A stretch of 64,000 bases of DNA from Symbiodinium kawagutii. Taxonomy: Eukaryota > Sar > Dinophyceae > Suessiales > Symbiodiniaceae. Below, piece after piece: positions 1 to 9,276 of this stretch. Location of the stretch: the NCBI GenBank assembly GCA_009767595.1, contig VSDK01001438.1:288930-352929 (forward strand). The letters are read 5' to 3'. The notes under the pieces are model-generated. The model was not told the DNA's origin. It was given only the letters and a program-made list of their open reading frames with translations, and ran no database searches. The position numbers were made by a program, and so were the translations under genes. The first letter of the stretch is position 1, and every line of letters starts with the position of its first letter.

Positions 1-20
1 ATGCTCTATTGATATCACGC

Positions 21-80
21 CTGTAGTTGTAGCTCCGTCAGCATCCTCTGCTCCACCAGCGTCTGCTCCCGCAGCAGGGC
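21..80 (-). CDS. Exon Y, copy 1 (helical segment)
   Basis: A 60-bp phase-0 exon candidate bounded by AG|GCC at its start and CAG|GCGTGA (a GC donor) at its end. It reads ALLREQTLVEQRMLTELQLQ, a charged heptad-like stretch that looks like coiled coil. An identical exon lies at 744-803. The gene continues off the left edge. Product unknown. Confidence 0.5.
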
Positions 81-502
81 CTCAACGTTTTGTCAAGGCA
101 ACGGCTGGGAAACAAATTGAAACAAATAAATTGATACAAATGGATACACACAGTCCATGGTGGGTGATAACGGAATGGCGTCAGCTTAAATTATCTTTGA
201 TTTTATTGATTATCTTGAAAATCTTGGATTGGGTGGCTAATATTGGCTAATATGATCTACTAACGTATGCTCATACATGTTTATTTTCTTTTTCATTTTT
301 TTCTGATATGTGTTCATTTTGCAACGTATGTGTGAGGGCAGCCCGCTTTCCGAGCAACTTGGGACATAGCAATCTGTAAACCATTCAGAAACAATCCTGA
401 GTTCAAATCAAAAAGGATCCAAACATCCACAAAACAGATTACAACAGATTACAACTTGCAAACCCTTCAAACCCTGGAGTCAACTAGCTGCACCACATCT
501 AC

Positions 503-580
503 CCTTGGGACCGGTTGCTGCCATGACACCGGCGATTGGGACAAGGTTTGCTCCAGCGTTGGCTGCGTCCGGACCAGGTC
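503..580 (-). CDS. Exon X, copy 1
   Basis: A 78-bp phase-0 exon candidate, AG|GAC at the start and AGG|GTAGAT at the end. It encodes 26 residues beginning DLVRTQPTLEQ and ending WQQPVPR. It is the duplicate of the exon at 1200-1277, with one visible change (RTQ against RTR). No known domain recognised. Confidence 0.5.
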
Positions 581-743
581 CTGGCCAGCTTTTGGGATCT
601 TGAATGATCTTGATGGATCTTTCTGGTGAACTTGAACATCATTAGCTCAAATAAGGCTTGGATACGTTCTATTCCTTTCCCGCTATCTATCCCTACATGC
701 CTACAAAATGGCTTGGCTTTGAGATGCTCTATTGATATCACGC

Positions 744-803
744 CTGTAGTTGTAGCTCCGTCAGCATCCTCTGCTCCACCAGCGTCTGCTCCCGCAGCAG
801 GGC
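744..803 (-). CDS. Exon Y, copy 2 (helical segment)
   Basis: Second copy of the 60-bp phase-0 exon at 21-80, with the same AG|G acceptor and GC donor. It lies downstream of exon X copy 2 (1200-1277) in minus-strand order. X and Y are both phase 0, so the array X-Y-X-Y keeps one reading frame and would give a 46-residue repeat. Confidence 0.5.
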
Positions 804-1002
804 CTCAACGTTTTGTCAAGGCAACGGCTGGGAAACAAATTGAAACAAATAAATTGATACAAATGGATACACACAGGTCATGGTGGGTGATAACGGAATG
901 GTGTCAGCTTAAATTATCTTTGATTTTATTGCTTGTCTTGGAATGTCTTGGATTGGGTGGCTAAAATGATCTACTAAAATATGCGCATATCTAAATATAA
1001 AT

Positions 1003-1050
1003 ATCTATATATATATATATATATTTATCTATATATATATATATATATAG
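1003..1050. repeat. (AT)n microsatellite
   Basis: Alternating AT broken by a single TTTATC interruption. It fills the spacer of the second copy of the 0.7 kb duplication and is absent from the first. Confidence 0.9.
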
Positions 1051-1199
1051 ATAACTTGGGACATAGCAATCTGTAAACCATTCGGAAACAATCCTGAGTT
1101 CAAATCAAAAAGGATCAAAACATCCACAAAACAGATTACATCAGATTACAACTTGCAGACCCTTCAAACCCTGGAATCAACTAGCTGCACCACATCTAC

Positions 1200-1277
1200 C
1201 CTTGGGACCGGTTGCTGCCATGACACCGGCGATTGGGACAAGGTTTGCTCCAGCGTTGGCCGCGTCCGGACCAGGTC
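1200..1277 (-). CDS. Exon X, copy 2
   Basis: A 78-bp phase-0 exon candidate with acceptor CCAG|GAC and donor AGG|GTAGATG. It encodes DLVRTRPTLEQTLSQSPVSW and then QQPVPR. It is the most upstream exon recognised in this duplicated array. Whether it belongs to its own gene or is joined to the methyltransferase-like gene ending at 1880 cannot be told from the sequence. Confidence 0.5.
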
Positions 1278-1280
1278 CTG

Positions 1281-1879
1281 GCCAGCTTTTGGGATCTTGA
1301 ATGATCTTGAATGATTTTGATGGATCTCTCTGGTGAACTTGAACATCATTAGCTCAGATAAGGCTTGGATATTTTCCATTCCTTTTCCTACATGCCTACA
1401 AAATGCTGGGACTCTGGCAAGTTCTATCGGTTTCCCCGCCTGGGCCTAGAGCTGGAGGCTGGCGGGCGGCTGCCCTCTCCTCAGTTGAGCAAATAGGGAA
1501 GGTCTACACAATGTATGAATTGGTCTGGTGGGGCAAAAATACTGAAACTTTTCAATATGTAGAAAAAGCAGCATCAGAAAAAACTGGAAGAGAGGAAAAT
1601 GAATAAAAATAGATGAAGAGAGATGCAAATATAAATAAATTAACATGCATTTTATAGATTAACCATCTTCGCGAATTGCCATTGCACCATGCGCTGCCAT
1701 AGCATACCAACACACTCTTGCCATCTTTTCCCACATTCTCTCAACCCACCAGACTGTCGCGGTGAAAACGCTTGATGCTCAGCGAACCTCTGACGCATCT
1801 CGCTTACACGAGGGAATGATGATTCCTAGCTACATGTGTTTGGCGCCTGGCACATTGCCACGGCGCGTGAAGCGGAAGT
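1281..1879. other. Stretch without a supported gene
   Basis: A GC-rich patch at about 1420-1490 is open on both strands but has no convincing splice frame. The rest is AT-rich and I see no recognisable element. Confidence 0.4.
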
Positions 1880-2069
1880 TTATGGGATTTCTCCTCGCCT
1901 CAAGACATTGGCCTTTAGCCAGCACATCATGAGGGCTCCGCAAAACTGCGCAGGCCATTTGGCAGATTTAGCCAAATCAGCACCACCCTGCCATCCACGC
2001 TTTCCCGCCTTTGTTGTTATCTTTTTGTGGTAGTCCTGGGTCTGCAGCTTTGTGCGGCCAGCATGACGT
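1880..2069 (-). CDS. Methyltransferase-like gene, terminal exon 6
   Basis: Starts after CAAG at 2070-2071 (phase 1, completing AG from exon 5) and ends at TAA. It reads RHAGRTKLQTQDYHKK, then GKRGWQGGADLAKSAKWPAQ and a short C-terminus. An upstream acceptor CCAG|ATTTCA at 2086 is stronger by sequence but would break phase unless another exon intervenes. GKR..GG.DL..SA.YP-like order is typical of the family's C-terminus (from memory). Confidence 0.6.
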
Positions 2070-4676
2070 CTTGAGACCAATGAAATCTGGAGAAATGGCA
2101 CAACATCGGTACATTTGGATGTAGCAAAATCATACCCATGTATCCAAACATCTGGAATGTTTGCTTCTATATCCTGAATCAAATGAATACAAAATGAGTT
2201 GAAGTGAAGCGAACAAAAACACAAACAATTCCATAAAATTTAACACAACGTAATGCAAAGCGCAGGTCTCAAGGGGAAAGCTTCAGCCAAGTTTCCAAAG
2301 GTCGTCTGCGTCTGGCTTGTCGTTTGGCAAATCTGTCCTGCGTAAGCCAGGAATACATCACATCATCACGGTTCAGAATGGTGATAGTGATGTAGCACGT
2401 TCTAACATAAATCATATATCTACAAAATGCCATGGCTGATAATTTCAATCACCACCAACAAGGACATGCATGTGTTCCCTGCATGCTGCAAATCTTCCTA
2501 CATAACTCTGCCATTCTCTGCATATATATACTGCTCAGCCGCGCAATTCAAACCCCAGCCCACCCACACACACACAACCCACTTGCCCGAGACTCCTTGA
2601 TGCCAAGCCTCCGTTTCTTGGTGAGCGTCTTGTGTAATGACGCCACTGTACTGCAGCAACACATCCGTTTCAAACGTCAAAAAACATCAAAAAGCAGCAA
2701 AGTCTTCAACCAAGAAACCATCAAGATCATATCGTCCCAGGTCTATCAATGCCCTGTTTGAAACCGTTGGTCGAAAGCAACTGAAAGAAACATCAGAATC
2801 ATTAAATCATAAAGCACTTCGCAAGAGATGATGGCTTGCCACATTGTCCGAGCAAAGAACATCCGGATGCCCCACGCCTCATGTTCGTCATCAGATGGGT
2901 TGGCTTTGGCAAGTCATGGCCGTACAGACCAAGCCACAGCATTGTGCAAGACCTAAGCTTGCCACATCGTAGGCACCCAACAGAATTCAAATCCTCACTA
3001 GTGGCTTTACATTATGGAATGTCTGGACTCAACACACTACAAAGTTCAAGTCATTTTGTAAGCATGCCCGACCCAAACCACCATGCGAGGGACCAACAGA
3101 AATCGAATCCTCAAACCGGTGGCTTTACATTATGGAATGCCTGCAATCAACACACTACAAAGTACAAGTCATTTTGTAAGCATGCCTAACCCACAAGAAA
3201 AGACATGCCAAAAAACATCCAAAAACATCCAAACAAACGGAAACAAAATGAAAAAGGACGGAAAAGCTTATTAACAACTGTTGAACCACTGGACCCCCTA
3301 CAATTCCATATGCTTAAAGCCAAGAAACAAGGTCATCATCTGGGCAAGTTCCAGAAATGAAGGCTGGGAAAACCCCCAAGACTGCTGAGGTTGTTCAGCC
3401 ACCAGCCAAACATCCGGGCGCAACAAATGGAAGACCTTCATGCAAACTGCCTGTGGGGCCGGTGCATGTGACTAGTAGCTGTATCAGTCCTTGCGCTAAG
3501 CCCACTGCAAATTCATGTGTCTCTGCAACTTGATGTGAAATTCTAAAGCCTATATGTCAGTGTGCTTCTCCCCTCGACACAAACATCCACAGACAAAATC
3601 AGAAAACGATGACCTAATAAATCAACATAAAGAAGTCAAGGTGCCCAATTCAGCCAAACTCTGTTCGCCAAGCGAACCTTCCACCGGCTGGTGTCTCCGG
3701 TGGGGTTATCAAGGCTCCTCTTGTGAACAGACTGGCAGGCCGGCCCAAACAATGAACAAGGTGGAGCTGCAACGGCTAGGCCGTTTCGAAAGAGCCTCAG
3801 CACAGAGGCGCAGAACTGAGGATCACGGAACCTAACAAAACAAAACATTGCGCATGTTGCTGGAAGGTTTCCCACTACAAAATCATTTGCTTGATGTTAA
3901 TGGGTGTTACTACAAAATGATTTGCGTACTGTTAATTGGTATTTGTAGGTATTTGTATGTATTTGTTTGTACTAGTTAGGCGCAGCTGGCCATCCAGACA
4001 CCTGAATGACTGACAAGGAGCCGCATGAGTAGGCGGAGTAGAGATTGGCAACCGTTCAATGTTGTGACATCATGGTTTCTGTCAATCTTGATGTCGTAGG
4101 AACATGCAGTCAGACCACTCCGCATCCATGCCTTTGAGACTGTCTGACTCGCTCCAAAAATATCCACCACATGGTACAGTGGCCTATCAGTCAGCCCATT
4201 GGCAAACTGTGCCAAAATGTCGACCGACTCTTCTGCCTTGAACCACCTGAATGCACATACAGGGGTGGATGATCAAAGTGCTCCATTCCAAAATCACAAA
4301 ATTCAGGTCCACCCTGCAAATCGTAGAGAAACCCATGCAAACACATCATTATGTAGGTCTTACTCACTCAAACATATTCAAACATATTCACTCATATCCA
4401 TACCTTGTGACACCAGGATTTTCATCTTTCATCCTTCCTCATTCCTTTCTCATCCTTTTTTCATCTTTTTTCATTTTTTCTCCACATGAAACCAACTGAG
4501 ATCCACCAGCAAATTGTCACAGGAAACAACTTGTCCATGATTGCGCAACCCAGTGGCGTCTCTTCTTGGCCCAAGCAGGTTACGTCGTCTGAAAGAGGTG
4601 GCAGTTTGACACCGGCAGCGCCAAGGGCTCCAAGCAGGAGCATACTCATCACGTGCATCATGCCGAGTTTGGCCAT
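1880..4676 (-). CDS. Methyltransferase-like dinoflagellate family protein, six exons
   Basis: Six exons (4676-4521, 4206-4058, 3831-3645, 3450-3335, 2952-2878, 2069-1880) join in phase into 291 codons ending in TAA. The N-terminus starts MAKLGMMHVMSMLLLGALGA, which looks like a signal peptide or anchor. Then follow VVDIFGASQTVSKAW, YDIKIDRNHDVTT, a PPC motif in GLAVAAPPCSLFG, HKRSLDNPTGD, VRLANR, WLVAEQPQQSW, WLGLYGHDLPKPTHLM and a basic tail GKRGWQGGADLAKSAKWP. This motif order matches a large family of dinoflagellate proteins I know of. Its FSG-like and PPC motifs recall motifs I and IV of cytosine methyltransferases, but catalytic activity is not shown (inference). Donors are GT, GA, GC, GA and GC in order. 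The choice of GA donor after exon 4 and the exact start of exon 6 are ambiguous. Confidence 0.72.
2878..2952 (-). CDS. Methyltransferase-like gene, exon 5
   Basis: A 75-bp exon, AG|G acceptor and ATGAG|GCGTGG donor (GC type). It reads SCTMLWLGLYGHDLPKPTHL then MTNM. The W-L-G-L-Y-G-H-D-x-x-K-P-T block is the most recognisable part of the family. Confidence 0.7.
2960..3195. repeat. 118-bp tandem repeat, two copies
   Basis: GTGGCTTTACATTATGGAAT recurs at 3001 and 3119, with similar flanks (CACTACAAAGTWCAAGTCAT and GTAAGCATGCC). The pair lies in the intron between exons 5 and 4 of the methyltransferase-like gene. Confidence 0.85.
3335..3450 (-). CDS. Methyltransferase-like gene, exon 4
   Basis: Acceptor CCACAG|GCA in phase 0. 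It reads AVCMKVFHLLRPDVWLVAEQ then PQQSWGFSQPSFLELAQM. The V-x-E-Q-P segment matches the family. Three GA dinucleotides near 3335-3341 would each end the exon in the phase exon 5 needs; no GT or GC there does. Confidence 0.6.
3645..3831 (-). CDS. Methyltransferase-like gene, exon 3 with PPC motif
   Basis: A 187-bp exon with acceptor GTTAG|GTTC and a GC donor, AATTGG|GCACC. It carries GLAVAAPPCSLFG, SVHKRSLDNPTGDTSRWK and VRLANRVWLNW. An internal AAG|GTTCGC could act as a donor, but using it would remove the conserved VRLANR block. Confidence 0.72.
4058..4206 (-). CDS. Methyltransferase-like gene, exon 2 with motif-I-like region
   Basis: A 149-bp exon, acceptor GCACAG|TTTGCC (phase 0). It reads FANGLTDRPLYHVVDIFGAS, QTVSKAWMRSGLTACSYDIK and IDRNHDVTT. 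The in-phase end is ACATT|GAACGG, a GA donor. A nearby GT (AACG|GTTGCC) would shift the frame of exon 3. VVDIFGAS takes the place of an FSG-type SAM-binding motif. Confidence 0.7.
4521..4676 (-). CDS. Methyltransferase-like gene, exon 1 with hydrophobic N-terminus
   Basis: 52 codons from ATG to TTTCCT|GTGACA (GT donor, phase 0, matching exon 2). Residues about 7-22 are hydrophobic (MHVMSMLLLGALGAAG) and are followed by an acidic stretch with two cysteines. This suggests a signal peptide or membrane anchor. The start is chosen because a splice-like acceptor lies 7 nt upstream. Confidence 0.55.
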
Positions 4677-4700
4677 GCACAGACTAAAGGCGAAGGGGCA
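4677..4700 (-). promoter_or_regulatory. Possible spliced-leader acceptor
   Basis: Minus-strand GCCCCTTCGCCTTTAG ends at 4684, seven nucleotides before the ATG at 4676: a pyrimidine-rich tract ending in AG. Dinoflagellate mRNAs are trans-spliced just upstream of the start codon, so this is a candidate site. It could also be an ordinary cis acceptor. Confidence 0.3.
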
Positions 4701-4822
4701 GTCTTATGCTATATTCCCTGATGTTCTTCTTAGACCCCCTCAAGCCAAATGCTGAGGAAACGCATGAGCCCGGACCGACCCACGGTGAAACAATGTCAAA
4801 GCATAGCACGCACGCATCCATC

Positions 4823-5037
4823 CTAACTCATGCCCATCTGGGTGGCCATGGCACACAGACTGCAGTTCCGGGAACCGTCTGTTGGCACCCAAACCCTGCA
4901 TGCCAAGATTCCCGCAGCATAGGCCGCACACTTGAGATTCTCAGCGATGTAATCCACTGTTGCTGGTTCCTGGGCATCAGCACATTGTAGGAATGTGTCG
5001 CTAGATGCCTGCCCACTCACATGCACGTTTTCCAAAA
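4823..5037 (-). CDS. Terminal exon of the unrecognised gene
   Basis: A 215-bp exon with a strong pyrimidine-rich acceptor (CTCTTCCTCTCAG). Seventy codons then TAG. It is rich in alanine and cysteine, with AYAAGILACRVWVPTDGSRN near the middle. Confidence 0.55.
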
Positions 5038-5188
5038 CTGAGAGGAAGAGCAATGATGCGTTGCCACCCCAGTGGTTTCAAAGGTTGATTGTGAGAAGAA
5101 AAATAAAGAAATTGCTGGCCCGTGCTGTACTCCTCAACTAGCCTGCCAAGAAACTCATCGTAGAAGATATGGTGATGGCTCGCTCGAT
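4823..5188 (-). CDS. 3' end of an unrecognised gene (two exons)
   Basis: Exons 5188-5120 and 5037-4823 join through a GC-AG intron (ACGG|GCCAGC ... CTCTTCCTCTCAG|TT) in matching phase. The product contains FYDEFLGRLVEEYST, VLENVHVSGQASSDTF, CADAQEPATVDYIAENLKC and a cysteine-containing C-terminus ending MGMS before TAG. No domain recognised; seven cysteines. Its stop codon lies 146 bp upstream of the next gene's ATG, on the same strand. Confidence 0.55.
5120..5188 (-). CDS. Penultimate exon of the unrecognised gene
   Basis: A 69-bp exon, GAAAG|AT acceptor and ACGG|GCCAGC donor. It reads RASHHHIFYDEFLGRLVEEY. Phase is consistent with the downstream exon. Confidence 0.5.
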
Positions 5189-5239
5189 CTTTCCCGAGAT
5201 GGGTCACACCCACATGGCTGCAGCGTGTGACTCAGATGG

Positions 5240-5640
5240 CAAAGCCGCACGCAATCAATGCACAACCTCTACAAAATCAGGCTTCTCATCGAAGTCAATA
5301 ATAATAATGCTATATAATGCTTAGAATAGGGGGGCATTTTCAAGTCCAAAGACATCCAGCCCAGTGATGATCCATGTCCATCCAAATCCACTCACTAATT
5401 ATGCTTGTTCATTGCCTTCAAACCCGGCAAAACCGCATGCAATCAAAGCAGGGTCTCTACAAAATCAGAATTCTCTTGGACATCATTTGCAGTTAACCAT
5501 TTTGTAGACCAAATGCCCAATACTGATGACCCATGTGGGCTCCGTATCCCTGTTCATGGCCTTCAAACATCCCACTTGGCTTATGATTCAGAATTAACCT
5601 ACATATTTCTATATATTTCTTGCAAAAATACAGATTGACT
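5240..5640. other. Stretch without a supported gene
   Basis: AT-rich sequence with two loosely similar copies of a segment containing CAAAGCCGCACGCAATCAAT (about 5240-5290) and AAAACCGCATGCAATCAAAG (about 5427-5475), both followed by CTCTACAAAATCAG. This is a degenerate local duplication. Confidence 0.5.
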
Positions 5641-5659
5641 TTCTGACATCAACTTTTCA

Positions 5660-5812
5660 ACCCCCCGCAGAAATCTACATAGACAAGTGACTCCAACAGT
5701 TCCTTGATGCCGACCATTCCGCTGGCGGTACATCCGCTGAGCAAAGCCCAACCGGGCAAATGGTCGGGCAGCCCGGCGGAGGTGAAGCCATAGCAGTAAT
5801 CAAGTCAGGGGG
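5660..5812 (-). CDS. Possible exon, unrecognised
   Basis: Minus strand reads YGFTSAGLPDHLPGWALLSG then CTASGMVGIKELLESLVYVD. Composition is protein-like, but no clear acceptor was found, so the boundaries are uncertain. It could be an upstream exon of the gene ending at 4823. Confidence 0.3.
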
Positions 5813-6047
5813 CGTCAATGAAAACAGGGAAAGGAGACGACAAACACTGAGCCAAGAAGTTACGCAATGTTGCTGCACAGTGAACTGGTGAAGCGAGACT
5901 AAAGCCATACTGCTTTTGTCAGTTGACTTCATTTTTTGATCTTTTTTGATTTTTCGGCACGTCCTGCCCCCCCCCCTACAGATCTTAAGAAAAAATCATG
6001 TATAGATATGTATAGATAGATGTTAACCTATTTAATTGGCCCTCTAC

Positions 6048-6182
6048 GTTTTGCGAAGGCCAGGTTGCTCTCGGTGTCCCTGGGGAACAGCTGTTCAAAA
6101 CCATTGAAAATCACTAGATAATGAGTGTGCCCCACCACAGAACGGTCGAGGCACAAAACCAGCTCAGTTTTCAACACCAAAT
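6048..6182 (-). CDS. Duplicated exon, downstream copy
   Basis: A 135-bp exon: CTAG|AT acceptor, AAAC|GTAGAG donor. It encodes LVLKTELVLCLDRSVVGHTH, YLVIFNGFEQLFPRDTESNL and AFAK. It needs one base from the preceding exon and leaves one, so copies can be spliced in series without a frame change. Product unknown. Confidence 0.5.
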
Positions 6183-6255
6183 CTAGCTGATTGCATGGCT
6201 CTACGTTTTCTCAGGGCCCAGTGCCACATGCTGGTTGCCAAAATTGGCCCTCTAC

Positions 6256-6390
6256 GTTTTGCGAAGGCCAGGTTGCTCTCGGTGTCCCTGGGGAACAGCT
6301 GTTCAAAACCATTGAAAATCACTAGATAATGAGGGTGCCCCACCACAGAACAGTCGAGGCACAAAACCAGCTCAGTTTTCAACACCAAAT
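6256..6390 (-). CDS. Duplicated exon, upstream copy
   Basis: The same 135-bp exon one 208-bp unit upstream in transcription. It differs at two residues (LDCSVVGHPH against LDRSVVGHTH) and keeps both splice sites. The truncated third unit at 6452-6481 keeps only the last bases of the exon and its donor. Confidence 0.5.
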
Positions 6391-6584
6391 CTAGCAGATT
6401 GCATGGCTCTACGTTTTCTCAGGCCCCAGTGCCACATGCTGGTTGCCAAAATTGGCCCTCTACGTTTTGTGAAGGCCAGGTGGAATTTAGCATTCCCCAG
6501 GAAATGTATAGGACCAGAAATCCCTTTTACAAAATGTATTAAATTTTGGCCTTAGCCCCCCCCATTTCGTAGAGGAAATTCCAA

Positions 6585-6755
6585 TGGGGATGTGTTTGTG
6601 TGTATGTGTGTATGTGTCGCGTGTATGGGTTTCGTGTATGCGTGCCTGCGTGCATGCGTCTATGCGTGCATGTGTGTATGTGTATGTATACGTCTATGTG
6701 TATGGATGTCATGATATAAGGATGTATGGATGGATGTATGAATGGATGGATGGAT
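6585..6755. repeat. TG-rich and GGAT low-complexity tract
   Basis: A run of TGTGTATG and related units, then GGATGGATGTATGAATGGAT. Simple repeat; nothing else seen. Confidence 0.85.
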
Positions 6756-7025
6756 GACCGCAAGTCACAAAATAACACTCCACTGCACTGGTTTGACTTC
6801 CTTAAGTACAAGTCAAAATGGTTTGAATATGTTCGTCTAAAACATGTGAATGACAAAAATCCAAGACATTAGATTTGATTTTTTGACTTCCTCAAGTTCC
6901 TCAACTAAGTACACCCCAGTTAGGCTGACAAAAAAAATCAGAGTGATTATTTGACTATCTTAAATGCACCCCAGATCAACCAAGCGCGAATTAATGACTC
7001 AGGAATTGATTTCAACCATTGTGTC

Positions 7026-7190
7026 ACCATGAGCCTATCATGAACCAATCATGAACCAATCATGAACCAACCATGAACCAATCATGAACCAATCATGAAC
7101 CAACCATGAACCAACCATGAACCAACCATGAACCAACCATGAACCATCAACTAACCATCAACTAACCATCGATTCATCAGCTTATCGTTA
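7026..7190. repeat. 11-bp minisatellite
   Basis: At least eleven tandem copies of ATGAACCAAYC, then degenerate ATCAACTAACC units. It has no coding potential of note. Confidence 0.9.
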
Positions 7191-7479
7191 ATCATCCGCC
7201 AACCATTCATCAAACATGAATCTCCCTCAGTTGAGCATCTTGAACTGGTTCTTCGTTCCATGATGACGCACCAGAACTACAGGTTTTTCCTGTGCTATTT
7301 TCCATGGTTTTTCGATCATGTTCCGTGGTTTTCCATGGCATGTTGGCAACAAATCCACGGCTCTCAATGGTATTTTCCATGTTCTTTCCGATTTTTGCCC
7401 GCAAAAAAACAGCTTTTCATAGCTTTTCCATGGTCTTTTCCATGGTTTTGCGGGAACAAACAAGGTGAACTTCAGCCAT

Positions 7480-7690
7480 CTTCACCCTGCTCGTGACCCT
7501 GCTTCCAGCTCCAGCTGGACCCCCATCCGTTGCCGCGTCGCCTCGAGGCTCCTCCACCGAACTCATCCAGCGCCCCGCGAAGACACCGTCGAAGAAGGCT
7601 GCGGTGTCGTCGTCTGCGAGCGCTGGCGGAGGCTCCAACGGTGGTGGTTTCCGACCCGGGAGGAGCACGACCCCAGGGGTGCCCCGGGAG
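7480..7690 (-). CDS. Possible GC-rich exon, unrecognised
   Basis: The minus strand reads LEPPPALADDDTAAFFDGVF and AGRWMSSVEEPRGD, ending at AGCAGG|GTGAAGATG, a good GT donor. Proline and acidic residues suggest a disordered linker. The plus strand is also open across the patch, so the strand is inferred from the donor and from the neighbours. Confidence 0.35.
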
Positions 7691-7699
7691 GATGGAGCA

Positions 7700-8390
7700 T
7701 GGGAGAGGTGATAGCTATGATGACTATATGGCTGATTAAAAATGATGAAGTGGATTTAGTGAATCTAGTGGCAATTTTTGGAGGGGTGATAGCTGTCATT
7801 GCTATGAATTCAGGCGCCATTTTTGAGTTTGGTTGATTTAGTTCACGAGTTGGCAGTTGATTTAGCAAACCCCTCTTAGTTGATTTAGTTCCCTAGGGTA
7901 ACTACTATAGTTCTGATGGTTGATAGCTAGAATTTCATGGCAAGACTTCACCAACCCATCATGTTTGGGGGTTGTAGCTCATCATGGTGAGGTTGGGAGG
8001 TGATCGAAGCCGGGCGTAAGCATGGGGAGCCACCCCTTTTGAGGTGGATGAACCACGGTGAAATGAAGCGGCTCACGATTGGTAACCGAAAGTTGGGGCC
8101 GGTGTCGATTGATACTACTGGGACAATATCGTTGTTTCAAGAACAGTAGCATCGGGAGAGAATCATCAGAGTGACCTTTCAGGATGTCTACAGGACACAA
8201 GAAGACCCAAAAGTACTTACAAGTTACACATTGGGATGATCATGGATGATCAGCGATACATATCGATATGTAGCGGATGACAAGCTGCAACAAGCGAACG
8301 CTTTCTGGCGTGAGACAGCATCACTGGGTGATCATGGCCCAGCTGCGCTTATGGCGATGCAACATGATGCATCAGGATGCGGCAATGTGG
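7700..8390. other. Stretch without a supported gene
   Basis: AT-rich with repeated TTGATTTAGTT phrases (7840-7900). I see no recognisable element. Confidence 0.4.
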
Positions 8391-8394
8391 CGCA

Positions 8395-8560
8395 GTGGGT
8401 CAATATTAAGCAACCAACGTTCATGGGGGGATGATCACAGACAAGAGTAGTGGGACAACGAGCTGGAAAACAATCAATTATAATGACCAACCAAACCAAA
8501 GATAAAACAGCCAGGTGAATGATGGGGGAACCGGGGGACAGGGTGAACTGAGCAGCCATG
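8395..8560. mobile_element. Family A-like element, degraded
   Basis: Begins CAGTGGGTCAATATTAAGCA and carries the family A internal phrase GATGGGGGAACCGGGGGACA near its right end, followed by an altered terminus (GAACTGAGCAGCCAT). Confidence 0.5.
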
Positions 8561-8650
8561 TCTGAAAGGGCTGTGACGACTTGGCTACGGCTCAACGAAA
8601 CGGAGAGATCTTCTAGGCGGCGATCGAAGCTGAACATTTTTTGGGTTCCT

Positions 8651-8727
8651 GGTAGCTGGTTTCAGCCCCTGCTAAATGTATGAGTCAATCAACCAACGAA
8701 AAACTAAAAGGTTTGAAAACACCAGCG
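8651..8727. mobile_element. Family B element, short
   Basis: Left end TAGCTGGTTTCAGCCCCTGC, internal AGTCAATCAACCAACG, right end GGTTTGAAAACACCAGC. The right end is repeated again at 8788-8817. Confidence 0.6.
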
Positions 8728-8939
8728 GTAGGTTCTATGAGTCTGAAATCTATTTTTCAAGGTAAGTATAAGACTAAGGGAATATGAAAAAAGGTTTGAA
8801 AACACCAGCGATAGTCGCAAGCTGACCGCAACCTCTTAATGGCTGATCCAGAAATAAAAAAATAACCCCTAACGAAATCACTACCACATGATTGGAATGA
8901 CTAGCAAGTTGCGGAACTATTGGTGAACAGAGTAGTCAT

Positions 8940-9265
8940 TGATCAAACGCTGATTAAAAAACAACCAAACAGAACATCAATTTGCCACTCATCAACCACA
9001 GAAACAAACGTTAATCAACAACCACAGTAACAACCGTTAATCTCTACCCAAGCACGAATCAACCGGGGAAACGTGCATCAATGAACAAAAACAGTAACCA
9101 TGAATCACTGATCAAGCACAAATCAACCACAGAACCAGCCAATAATCAACTATTAAGTAACCATTAATCATTAATCGACCATGAACCACGAATCAACCAC
9201 AGAAAAAACGGTTGCTCAACCATTCAGTAACCATCAATCAATCATGAATGAACCGCGAGCTCACA
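8940..9265. repeat. Degenerate ATCAACCACAGAA repeats
   Basis: Many loose copies of AATCAACCACAGAA and AACCATTAATCA phrases. Low complexity, no reading frame of note. Confidence 0.6.
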
Positions 9266-9276
9266 AATCAACCTAC

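Larger units (their letters stand above)
1..1390. repeat. Imperfect ~0.7 kb tandem duplication
   Basis: Bases 1-240 recur almost unchanged at 724-963 (offset 723), and about 356-680 recur at about 1053-1375 (offset 697). The two halves differ by a few substitutions and by the spacer: the second spacer carries an AT run where the first has unrelated sequence. The duplicated block carries two predicted minus-strand exons, so each exon is present twice. The window starts inside a unit, so the true copy number is unknown. Confidence 0.9.
6036..6481. repeat. 208-bp tandem repeat with a duplicated exon
   Basis: TTGGCCCTCTACGTTTTG occurs at 6036, 6244 and 6452, giving two full units and a truncated third that ends at about 6481. 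Units one and two are nearly identical. Each full unit holds one copy of a 135-bp exon candidate on the minus strand. Confidence 0.92.

Noticed and set aside
7227-7496. Open frames on both strands at 7.23-7.50 kb
   Set aside because: They come from imperfect TTTTCCATGG repeats; the lysine/tryptophan-rich readings are low complexity.
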